From contig JAAZFS010000068.1 of the NCBI GenBank assembly GCA_012511615.1, positions 1 through 9,789 of the forward strand: a stretch of DNA of 9,789 bases. The letters are read 5' to 3'. Source of the DNA: Elusimicrobiota bacterium. GTDB taxonomy: Bacteria > CG03 > SLGR01. The stretch's first letter is position 1. Every line of letters starts with the position of its first letter. The notes under the pieces are model-generated. The model saw nothing but the letters and a program-made list of their open reading frames with translations. It had not been told where the DNA came from and ran no database searches. Positions 1 to 6,371 of this stretch are shown here, piece by piece. The translations under genes were made by a program, and so were the position numbers.

Positions 1-48
1 ACGAAATTACTTGATGCGGTGGAGCTTGCTAGATGGAGAATATGCTGA
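1..48 (+). CDS. C-terminal end of a probable [2Fe-2S] subunit of a molybdenum hydroxylase (partial)
   Basis: Frame 1 is open from the window edge to a TGA at 46-48 and encodes TKLLDAVELARWRIC. This resembles the extreme C-terminus of the small iron-sulfur subunit of the xanthine dehydrogenase/CO dehydrogenase family (CoxS/XdhC type), where the last cluster-binding CRCTGY segment is followed by (T/V)K(I/L)(L/V)(D/E)AV and a short tail. The next gene is the FAD subunit of the same enzyme family and the reading frames overlap, which strongly supports the assignment. The cluster-binding cysteines lie outside the window, so the call rests on 15 residues plus context. Confidence 0.6.
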   Translation, partial: TKLLDAVELARWRIC

Positions 49-890
49 TGGACTATTTACGGCCGGATAAGGTAGGGGACATAGCCCGTCTAGCAGATGG
101 CCGTGGTGTTTACTATTTAGCTGGAGGGACCGATATAATGGTCCTTAAAAAAGAAAATCTTTTAGAAGACAAACCCTTAATTGATATTTCAAGTCTCCAG
201 GAGCTTAAAGGAATTGAGGAAAGAGATGCAAGTATCTATATAGGCGCCTTGGAGACAATGACTAGTATAGCTAAAAACCCTATTCTACAGGAAAAGGCTA
301 CTGCTCTTGTAGACGCTGCCTCTATTATGGGATCACCGATTATCCGAAATCTTGCTACAATAGGTGGGAATTTGGCTAACTCCAGTCCTGCTGCAGATTT
401 AATCCCTCCGCTTATAGCACTTTCCGGTCAGGTTATTGTTCAGAAAGCCGATAGGACTCGTGAAATTCCTGCTGAGTCATTCTGCACTTCAGCAGGCTCC
501 AATCTTTTAGATAATGGAGAGATTGTCAGGGGGGTAAGAATTCCTGTGCAGGAAAACAGTTTTTCAGGGTTTATGAAGCTCGGACCGCGGGCGGCTCTGG
601 CCATATCCAAGGTGTCTGTTGCTGTCTGGTGGTTCCTAAATGGTGAAGAAATTTATGATATAAAAATTGCCATGGGGGCGGTTGGTCCAATATGTTTTAG
701 GGCAAAGTTTACAGAGAAAATTCTTAAAGGGAGGGTCTTAAGTCCAGATATACTAGAGGAAGCGGCGGAGATGATTGAGACTGAAGCAAGACCGATTGAT
801 GACTTTAGATCTACCGCGGATTACCGGAGAAAGATGACAGGTGTTCTCTTAAAAAGAATTTTAAATAAAAATGAAATTATATCTGAATAA
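33..890 (+). CDS. FAD-binding subunit of xanthine dehydrogenase / CO dehydrogenase family (CoxM/CutM type)
   Basis: This is the medium, FAD-binding subunit of a cytoplasmic molybdenum hydroxylase, which passes electrons between the [2Fe-2S] subunit and NAD+ or another acceptor. The first FAD motif is AGGTD at residues 30-34. The second is RNLATIGGNLAN at 115-126, followed by SSPAAD. The C-terminal part (from about 180, with KLGPRAALAISKVSVA) matches the CODH FAD-C domain. The 285-residue length is normal. Two starts are credible: ATG 33 with GGTGGAG at 18-24, and ATG 48 with GGAG at 35-38, which gives a TGATG junction with the upstream stop and begins MDYLRP as many family members do. The substrate (purine, CO, aromatic or other) cannot be told from this subunit. 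The molybdopterin subunit is not downstream, so it must lie upstream or elsewhere. Confidence 0.93.
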   Translation: MENMLMDYLRPDKVGDIARLADGRGVYYLAGGTDIMVLKKENLLEDKPLIDISSLQELKGIEERDASIYIGALETMTSIAKNPILQEKATALVDAASIMGSPIIRNLATIGGNLANSSPAADLIPPLIALSGQVIVQKADRTREIPAESFCTSAGSNLLDNGEIVRGVRIPVQENSFSGFMKLGPRAALAISKVSVAVWWFLNGEEIYDIKIAMGAVGPICFRAKFTEKILKGRVLSPDILEEAAEMIETEARPIDDFRSTADYRRKMTGVLLKRILNKNEIISE

Positions 891-1004
891 ATCGCCTATA
901 TTTTGCAGTATGATTTGGATTGAGTCAGGGACAGGCTAAGAATTTGAGGCCGAAAAAATTTAGAAAAGGCGACCATATATATATTGACTGGGGGAAAGGA
1001 GTAA

Positions 1005-1010
1005 GGGAGG
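1005..1010 (+). promoter_or_regulatory. Shine-Dalgarno GGGAGG that decides the DUF3467 start
   Basis: GGGAGG lies 8 nt upstream of GTG 1019, which is in frame with the DUF3467 gene. The longer alternative, TTG 920, has no comparable ribosome-binding site at proper spacing. The site therefore favours the short 99-residue protein. Confidence 0.7.
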
Positions 1011-1018
1011 TAAAAAAG

Positions 1019-1318
1019 GTGAATAAACAGGAGAGCGAGGGAAACAAACAGCAGCTGCAGGTTAGTCTTGATGAAGAAACTGCCATGGGGAAATTCGCCA
1101 ATCTTGGCTTTATATCTCATTCTCCGGAAGAATTTGTAATAGATTTTGTCTTTCGTCCTCCAGGTTCTCCAAAAGCTAGGGTTTTATCTCGAGTTCTTAT
1201 GACGCCCGGTCATGCAAAACGCCTAATGGGTGCTTTAAAGGAAAATCTTGAAAAATACGAGAAAAAATTCGGCAAGATTAAATCTTACGAACAGCCGACA
1301 AACCCAATAGGTTTCTGA
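1019..1318 (+). CDS. DUF3467 domain protein
   Basis: A small soluble protein of unknown function, 99 residues if started at GTG 1019. The family signature is clear: GKFANLGFISHSPEEFVIDF, then a PGSPKARVLSRVLMTPGHAKRL segment and an ALKENLEKYEKKFG helix near the C-terminus. This matches the DUF3467 pattern of an N-terminal beta segment (QLQVSLDEE), an ANL..I.HSPEEF..DF motif and a C-terminal helix. I chose GTG 1019 because GGGAGG sits 8 nt upstream and the resulting length is typical of the family. The frame stays open back to TTG 920, which would add 33 mostly basic residues unlike the family. It is followed 5 nt later by the VanZ-like gene. DUF3467 proteins have no established biochemical role. 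Confidence 0.85.
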   Translation: MNKQESEGNKQQLQVSLDEETAMGKFANLGFISHSPEEFVIDFVFRPPGSPKARVLSRVLMTPGHAKRLMGALKENLEKYEKKFGKIKSYEQPTNPIGF

Positions 1319-1323
1319 ATTTA

Positions 1324-1701
1324 TTGAAGTTTAATAATTCTTTCTGCCGGCTACTTCCACCTCTTTTATGGGCGGGTTTTCTTTTTTACCTCTCATCAGT
1401 ACCCTCGCTCCAATCCCCCTTTGGAGTCTGGGATTTTTACTTAAGAAAGTTAGCACATTTTACTGTCTATTTCATACTGGCTATTCTTATAGCACCTAAC
1501 TTTAATAAAAAAAGCTATGCTTGGCTTTTCTCTGCTCTAATTGCCTCCATTTATGGAGTTTTCGATGAGTTTCACCAGAGTTTTGTTCCAGGAAGGCACA
1601 TGGCCTTTACTGATATGCTTATTAATTCGTCTGGTGCATTCTTGGCTGGAATAGTTATTAAGGTCAGGAATAACGCTGCAAAAGTTGAGGAATCTCTTTA
1701 A
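1324..1701 (+). CDS. VanZ-like family integral membrane protein
   Basis: A 125-residue membrane protein with about four predicted hydrophobic segments (around 10-25, 44-60, 67-80 and 97-112). It carries the VanZ-like signatures: LRKLAHFTVYF with the conserved K-x-x-H, and FDEFHQSFVPGR followed by D and N in TDMLINSSGA (pattern DE..Q.F.pGR...D...N..G). Family members include VanZ, linked to teicoplanin resistance, and many uncharacterised bacterial proteins; no specific function can be assigned here. The start is taken as TTG 1324 because no ATG or GTG occurs in frame before the first membrane segment and the N-terminus (LLPPLLWAGFLFYLSS) matches the family. No strong Shine-Dalgarno is visible, so translation may be coupled to the preceding gene that ends 5 nt upstream. 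Confidence 0.85.
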   Translation: MKFNNSFCRLLPPLLWAGFLFYLSSVPSLQSPFGVWDFYLRKLAHFTVYFILAILIAPNFNKKSYAWLFSALIASIYGVFDEFHQSFVPGRHMAFTDMLINSSGAFLAGIVIKVRNNAAKVEESL

Positions 1702-1711
1702 GGATTTTTAG

Positions 1712-2179
1712 ATGAAATTTCCCCCATCATTTGTTATTCATAAGCATCGGGCAAGCGAACTTCACTATGATTTAAGGCTTGAGATATCCGGTGTACTGAA
1801 AAGCTGGGTTCTTCCGAAAGGTCCGACGCTAGATACAGCAGTCAAGCGGCTGGCATTTCAGGTGGATGATCAGGCTCTTTCTTACATGCATTTTGAAGGC
1901 TTGATAAAACAAGGATGTGATGCAGAAGAACTCATAATCTGGGATAGGGGAAGCTACCTTCCAGAAACCGATATGGAGAAGGGATTAAAAGAAGGTAATC
2001 TGGCATTTTCATTAGATGGTAGTAAACTTATGGGAGGATTTATCCTAATTCGGCTAGATAAGTGGTCCGGTAAGTATCCCATGTGGCTATTGAAAAAGAA
2101 ACTTGATAAATTTGTGACGGACCAAGATATTACGCTTTCTCATCCTGGGTCAATTGTAAGCTTAAGAAGAATAGATTAA
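1712..2179 (+). CDS. Stand-alone LigD-type 3'-phosphoesterase (DNA polymerase/ligase PE domain)
   Basis: This 155-residue protein corresponds to the 3'-phosphoesterase domain that in bacterial non-homologous end joining is fused to LigD; that domain trims 3'-phosphate and 3'-ribonucleotide ends. The core HKHRASELHYDLRLE (10-24), GVLKSWVLPKGP (27-38) and FEG (61-63) are diagnostic, as are WDRG (77-80) and WLLKKK near the end. Aligned by spacing to Pseudomonas LigD PE (H42, H48, D50, R52, H84, Y88), this protein has H12, H18, D20, R22, Q54 and Y58, so the fifth active-site residue is Gln instead of His. The usual G-(E/Q)-Y-G-A-G stretch is also replaced by GCDAEEL (68-74). AAGGA at 1700-1704, overlapping the VanZ-like stop, precedes ATG by 7 nt. 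No Ku or ligase gene is in view. The fold is clear; full enzymatic activity is not certain. Confidence 0.88.
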   Translation: MKFPPSFVIHKHRASELHYDLRLEISGVLKSWVLPKGPTLDTAVKRLAFQVDDQALSYMHFEGLIKQGCDAEELIIWDRGSYLPETDMEKGLKEGNLAFSLDGSKLMGGFILIRLDKWSGKYPMWLLKKKLDKFVTDQDITLSHPGSIVSLRRID

Positions 2180-2187
2180 AATATTTT

Positions 2188-2217
2188 TGAAACTTTTTTA
2201 TTCTCAAACCTGTCAAA
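2188..2217 (+). promoter_or_regulatory. Candidate ECF-sigma promoter for the pump operon
   Basis: TGAAAC at 2188-2193 is followed by a T-tract, a 17-nt spacer and TGTCAAA (2211-2217). This resembles ECF-type promoters such as Bacillus SigW/SigM (TGAAAC, 16-17 nt, CGTC/CGTA). A similar motif with the same spacing occurs at 6381-6410 beside the ECF sigma gene of the same operon. Transcription would begin at about 2221-2224, at or next to the ATG 2223 of the TolC-like gene, consistent with a leaderless or near-leaderless message and with the absence of a Shine-Dalgarno. Sequence match only. Confidence 0.45.
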
Positions 2218-2222
2218 TCATT

Positions 2223-3488
2223 ATGGAATATCTTAAAAACCACATAAAGCTTGGGAGTTTTCTTAGAAAATCCTTACTCATTTCTCTATTTCTAACTCAG
2301 ATAGCTTGGGCCTCAGAGAGTTGGGAGGAGCTTAGGAGTACAGCCCTTGAAAACAACTTTGAGATACTTCGGGCAGAAGAGAGCCTCTATCGTGCACGCT
2401 TGTCATATATAAGTTCGGCAAAAGGATTTCTTCCTGATCGCTCCTTAGCTGCTTCAGCCAGTAAAGATTCTGATGGGGGAAAGAGAAATTCTCTTAGTCT
2501 TAACGCTTCGTATAACTTCAGTCTTTTTCGAGGGGGAAGGACAAGGTTTGATTTACTTAGATCCAGACTCAGTTATGAGTCGGCCCGCATCAATTTAGAA
2601 AACACTCGTCGTGGGGTTATTTACAGGTTAAGAACTTCGTTTGGTGATCTTATAATGGCAAAAGAACATCTTGCGGCTGCCCAGGAAACCCTAGCCCGTC
2701 TTAAACAAAACTTTGAGATAATAAGCATGCGCTATGAGGCAGGTCGAGAAGACCGTGGGGCACTTCTCAGAGCCGAGGCTGATCTTGAACGAGAAAAGTA
2801 TAATCTGGCAGCTTCCGAGCGCCGCCTCACAAGGGCCTATGAAGACCTTTATTATCTGATTGGAAAAAACATGCCGGAAAATCCTACCGTTGAAGCTGAG
2901 TTTGAAAGTCCCAACATTCCTTCATCTCCTGATATGGACAAGCTTTTGCTTATCCATCCCGAGTATCTTCTAGCAATGAATTCTCTCAAAGGTGCTGAGT
3001 TGTCTCATAGTGAAAAAAAGGGGAATCTCTGGCCATCACTTACTGCCAGCGCTGGAGCTGGCATGACAACAGATGAGAGCCCATTTGATGAATCTTTCTG
3101 GCAGACTTCAGTATCCTTAAAATTTCCTTTTTTCAACTTGGGAAAAGATATTATATCCTTGAATGTTTCAAAATCCGAGAAGCATCTTGCTTTGATGTCT
3201 CTGGATGACAAAAAGCAAAACCTAATGCTGGAGATAAAAAATACATACGAAGACTTTCTGGAAGCCGAAAAAAATCTTGAAATTCAGGAACTTTATGGTC
3301 AAGCGACAAAGGAGAGGGTGGAAATAATTATGGAGAAATATCTTAACGGACTTATCAGCTATTATGAGTGGGATGCCGCCGAAAGGGAGCTGATTAGTAG
3401 CAGAAAAAATATAATATCGGCCAAAAGTCAGCTTTATAATGCTGCCGCCCGCTGGGAGAGATTTTCAGGGTTAGGTTTAGAGGAATAG
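2223..3488 (+). CDS. TolC-like outer-membrane efflux factor
   Basis: The outer-membrane channel component of a tripartite efflux system, 421 residues from ATG 2223. Its N-terminus is a signal peptide: basic KSFLRK-type n-region, hydrophobic LLISLFLTQIAWA and likely cleavage after AWA (residue 30), leaving SESWEEL. Two outer-membrane efflux protein repeats are recognisable, each with long amphipathic helices; the first contains RYEAGREDRGALLRAEADLE, the typical turn followed by a helix, and the second has EKYLNGLISYYEWDAAERE. The length is close to other TolC-family proteins. The frame is open to TTG 2187, but that start adds 12 residues before the signal peptide and is not favoured. No Shine-Dalgarno precedes ATG 2223; an ECF-like promoter ends 6 nt before it. 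The adaptor gene follows after 4 nt, so the proteins probably form one pump. Confidence 0.9.
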   Translation: MEYLKNHIKLGSFLRKSLLISLFLTQIAWASESWEELRSTALENNFEILRAEESLYRARLSYISSAKGFLPDRSLAASASKDSDGGKRNSLSLNASYNFSLFRGGRTRFDLLRSRLSYESARINLENTRRGVIYRLRTSFGDLIMAKEHLAAAQETLARLKQNFEIISMRYEAGREDRGALLRAEADLEREKYNLAASERRLTRAYEDLYYLIGKNMPENPTVEAEFESPNIPSSPDMDKLLLIHPEYLLAMNSLKGAELSHSEKKGNLWPSLTASAGAGMTTDESPFDESFWQTSVSLKFPFFNLGKDIISLNVSKSEKHLALMSLDDKKQNLMLEIKNTYEDFLEAEKNLEIQELYGQATKERVEIIMEKYLNGLISYYEWDAAERELISSRKNIISAKSQLYNAAARWERFSGLGLEE

Positions 3489-3492
3489 ATAT

Positions 3493-4419
3493 ATGAAAAA
3501 AATTATTGCAGCAATAATACTTGTTTTTCTTCTTGGCGGACTAATCTTTTTCAAAAAACCTCATAAGTCTGAAGGGGAATATCTGATACCAGTAAGCAGG
3601 GGAAATCTTGAGCTTAATATAAGTGCTTACGGTGAAGTCCGTCCCCGTAACCGGCTTGAAATTCATCCACCTTTTTCCGGCAGAATTGAGGAAATACTTG
3701 TTGGCGAGGGAGATATTGTTGGAGAGGGGAGCATTCTTGCCTGGATGAGTAGCCAGGATAGGGCTGCCCTGATAGATATAGCTCGCTCCAGAGGTGAGGC
3801 TGAGGTTCGGCGCTGGGAGGATGTCTATAAGAGAGCCCCTGTTATAGCCCATCTTGATGGTTTTATAATCCACCGCTGTGTTCAACCGGGTCAGAGCGTC
3901 GGTTCAGGTGAGGCTATATTTGTTATGGCCGACCAGTTAATTGTCCAGGCCCAGGTTGATGAAACAGATATAGGAAAAATCAGGAAGGGGTCTCAGGCCG
4001 TCATCCGTCTTGACGCCTACCCAGACATTAGGATACCTGGCGAAATAGAACATATATCCTATGAATCCCGGCTTGTAAATAATGTTGTTGTTTATACTCT
4101 TGATATACAGCCTTTGGAAGAATTTGAGTTTATTCGCTCGGGTATGAGTGCAGAGATTTTAATTACCCTAGAAAAAAGTGAAGATGCCTTGATTCTTCCT
4201 ATTTCAGTAATAAGAGGTAGGCCTTCTGATGAGTATGTCTTGGTTTCCGGATCTAATTCAGAACCGGAAAAACGGAGTGTGGTTACAGGTATTCGTGACG
4301 GAGTAAACATAGAAATAAAAGAGGGACTTAGTGAGGGAGAGATGGTAGTTTATTCTATCGGCACTCTTCCTGCCGGCCGGAATTTCCGGCGGGGAGGTCT
4401 TCCCGGCATGGGCGGTTAA
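3493..4419 (+). CDS. Periplasmic adaptor (membrane-fusion protein, MacA/HlyD type) with a very short hairpin
   Basis: This is the periplasmic adaptor linking the ABC transporter to the TolC-like channel. An N-terminal membrane anchor spans about residues 4-20. The split lipoyl (barrel-sandwich) domain is seen at 46-85 (RLEIHPPFSGRIEEILVGEG, then D-I-V-x-E-G) and 115-147 (APVIAHLDGFII and QPGQSVGSGE). A beta-barrel domain follows at about 150-235 and a membrane-proximal domain to the end, with a Gly-rich tail. Between the lipoyl halves only about 30 residues (86-115) are available for the alpha-hairpin, much less than in E. coli MacA. GAGGA at 3480-3484 lies 8 nt before ATG, and the stop overlaps the macB-like ATG by one base (TAATG). 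The family is secure; the exported substrate is unknown. Confidence 0.9.
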   Translation: MKKIIAAIILVFLLGGLIFFKKPHKSEGEYLIPVSRGNLELNISAYGEVRPRNRLEIHPPFSGRIEEILVGEGDIVGEGSILAWMSSQDRAALIDIARSRGEAEVRRWEDVYKRAPVIAHLDGFIIHRCVQPGQSVGSGEAIFVMADQLIVQAQVDETDIGKIRKGSQAVIRLDAYPDIRIPGEIEHISYESRLVNNVVVYTLDIQPLEEFEFIRSGMSAEILITLEKSEDALILPISVIRGRPSDEYVLVSGSNSEPEKRSVVTGIRDGVNIEIKEGLSEGEMVVYSIGTLPAGRNFRRGGLPGMGG

Positions 4420-6371
4420 TGTTCGAACTCACTAATCTTACTCGGCGCTACGCTTCGGGCCGGGCAGAGGTCCTGGCCTTAAACAATGTATCTCTCAAGA
4501 TAGAGGCTGGGGAATTTGTTGCTATAATGGGTCCTTCTGGCTCTGGAAAATCCACTCTTCTACATATTCTCGGTCTTCTTGATCGTCCAGACTCCGGCAG
4601 TTTTAAATTGTTTGGAGTGGAAACATCAAGTCTTTCAGAAAATCGTCTAGCAGCCTTAAGAAGCGAGAGCATAGGTTTTGTATTTCAGATGTTTAACCTT
4701 CTTCCTCGCACCTCAGCAATCAGTAATGTTTCTCTTCCCCGGCTTTATGCCTCAAGGGAATCTGTGAAACGGGGTAAAGATCCGGCCGCTCTCTTAGAGG
4801 CTGTCGGCCTAGCAAAAAGAGCCAATCATAAACCCAATGAGCTATCCGGTGGGGAGAGGCAGCGTGTCGCTGTTGCCCGAGCTCTTCTTAATGATCCTTC
4901 AATAATTGTAGCTGATGAACCTACCGGTAATCTCGATACCAAGAGCACTAAAGAAATAATGGAAATTCTAAAGGATCTTCATAAGCAGGGTAAGACAATT
5001 ATTATGGTTACCCACGAGGAAGATCTTGGAGCTATGGCTGAAAGGGTAATAAGACTCAAAGACGGAGAGAAATTTTCTGATACAAAATCAAAGTCTGAAA
5101 TTTCTTCTTCTTCTGCTCCTTCCTTTCCTGACCTATCTTCACCACGTGCCTATTTGGGAATATCTAGGGTGAAGAGTTATTTATCCCAGGCCTTTAAAGG
5201 CCTTCTTGCCAACAAAACTAGGAGTTTTCTCTCAATTCTCGGAGTCCTTATAGGGGTTGCTTCTGTAATCACTATGCTGGCCCTTGGAGAGGGTGCTCGG
5301 GCCGATGTAAGAAGTACAATCTCCTCCATGGGGTCCAATGTTCTGAGTGTTCGTCCAAACTGGCGGGCTTCCCGGGGAAGGGATACTGCTCGGACTGCAT
5401 TTTCAAGGTTTACTACTCAGGACGCTGAGCTTATTCGCAGGATTCCAAATGTTGCCGCTGTAAGTGGGGTGGTAACTGGTAATGCCCAGGCAATACATCT
5501 TGCAAATAGCAAGAGGACAAGAGTCCTCGGTGCCGAGCCTGGATACCAAGATATTTTCAACCTTCCTCCTATTAGTGGTCGTTTTTTTACCCAGGAGGAA
5601 ACTATCTCGCGCAGGCGGGTGGCTCTTATAGGAAAAACTGTAAAAGAAGAGCTTTATGGAGATGATGATCCTCTGGGGACTAATCTGCGGCTGGATAGGG
5701 TAAATTTCACTGTTATAGGTGTTCTTCCAGAGAGGGGAGCGACCGGATGGAGGGATATGGATGATGAGGTGATAATTCCCTTAAATACTGCCATGCACCG
5801 GCTCTTGGGGAAAAGATATTTAGATTACATAGATGTTTCCGCCGAGGAGGCCTATCTTAATTTTGTCCGCACCGAAACTCATACCATGCTTACCAGAGTT
5901 CATGGTCTGACTGGGCAAAATTCAGAGATGATTGAAGTAAGAAATACAGCAGAATTTCAGGAAGCAATTTCCGAAACTGCCAAGACCTTTTCCTGGCTTT
6001 TAGCCTCAATTGCCCTGGTAAGTCTTCTGGTCGGAGGGATTGGAATTATGAATATAATGCTGGTTTCCGTCGCCGAGCGGACCAAAGAGATAGGTTTAAG
6101 AAAGGCCCTTGGTGCCATAGAAAGAGATATACTTCTGCAATTTGTCATTGAGGCGGTAGTTATCTGCCTTGGAGGAGGTATCTTGGGTATAGTAGCTGGG
6201 AGTCTTGTTTCTAGTTTGTTATCTTCAATGGCTGGGTGGTCAATGAAAATATCCCCCTTGGTAGTTTTTCTGGCTTTTAGTTTTTCTGTTGGAGTAGGGC
6301 TAATATTTGGGATATGGCCGGCGTCCACTGCTTCAAAACTTAAACCCGTCGATGCCTTGAGATATGAGTGA
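4419..6371 (+). CDS. macB: MacB-type ABC transporter, fused ATPase and permease
   Basis: Inner-membrane ATP-driven component of a MacAB-TolC-type export system. The N-terminal ATPase is intact: Walker A GPSGSGKST at 38-46, Q-loop Q90, signature LSGGERQ at 142-148, Walker B IIVADEP at 162-168 with catalytic E167, and H-loop H199. A Ser-rich linker (about 219-241) leads to one membrane segment (about 268-290), a large periplasmic MacB core domain, and three further membrane segments near 524-548, 574-600 and 611-640, with the FtsX-type motif ERTKEIGLRKALGA between the first two. The 650-residue length is essentially that of E. coli MacB (648). Relatives export macrolides, enterotoxin, lipopeptides or siderophores, or act as mechanotransmission devices, so the substrate is open. 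The gene is translationally coupled at both ends: TAATG with the adaptor, ATGAGTGA with the sigma gene. Confidence 0.93.
   Translation: MFELTNLTRRYASGRAEVLALNNVSLKIEAGEFVAIMGPSGSGKSTLLHILGLLDRPDSGSFKLFGVETSSLSENRLAALRSESIGFVFQMFNLLPRTSAISNVSLPRLYASRESVKRGKDPAALLEAVGLAKRANHKPNELSGGERQRVAVARALLNDPSIIVADEPTGNLDTKSTKEIMEILKDLHKQGKTIIMVTHEEDLGAMAERVIRLKDGEKFSDTKSKSEISSSSAPSFPDLSSPRAYLGISRVKSYLSQAFKGLLANKTRSFLSILGVLIGVASVITMLALGEGARADVRSTISSMGSNVLSVRPNWRASRGRDTARTAFSRFTTQDAELIRRIPNVAAVSGVVTGNAQAIHLANSKRTRVLGAEPGYQDIFNLPPISGRFFTQEETISRRRVALIGKTVKEELYGDDDPLGTNLRLDRVNFTVIGVLPERGATGWRDMDDEVIIPLNTAMHRLLGKRYLDYIDVSAEEAYLNFVRTETHTMLTRVHGLTGQNSEMIEVRNTAEFQEAISETAKTFSWLLASIALVSLLVGGIGIMNIMLVSVAERTKEIGLRKALGAIERDILLQFVIEAVVICLGGGILGIVAGSLVSSLLSSMAGWSMKISPLVVFLAFSFSVGVGLIFGIWPASTASKLKPVDALRYE

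Noticed and set aside
909..914. TATGAT, a good -10-like hexamer upstream of the DUF3467 gene
   Set aside because: No -35-like sequence at 16-18 nt upstream and no extended -10 TG at the right place; single hexamers are common in AT-rich DNA.
896..1120. Reverse-strand open frame of 74 residues with hydrophobic stretches over the DUF3467 region
   Set aside because: It lies opposite a clear family member, has no recognisable domain, and no supporting ribosome-binding context; the hydrophobicity arises from the complement of Lys/Glu-rich codons.
1324..1701. VanZ-like gene as a glycopeptide-resistance determinant
   Set aside because: No other van genes are present, and VanZ-like proteins are widespread without a resistance role.
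2187..2222. TTG 2187 as start of the TolC-like protein
   Set aside because: Adds 12 residues ahead of a normal signal peptide and overlaps the candidate -35 element; ATG 2223 gives the expected N-terminus.
4764..4800. Another TGAAAC inside the macB-like gene, and one at about 6868 in the sigma gene
   Set aside because: Neither has GTC at 16-18 nt downstream nor the T-tract, so they do not match the paired ECF-like motif.
5957..6328. Reverse-strand open frame of 123 residues opposite the MacB permease end
   Set aside because: Antisense to membrane segments of a conserved transporter, with no family resemblance; a typical shadow of coding sequence.
2223..6371. Pump as a macrolide exporter
   Set aside because: MacB-family pumps have many substrates, and nothing in the sequence or neighbours points to macrolides.
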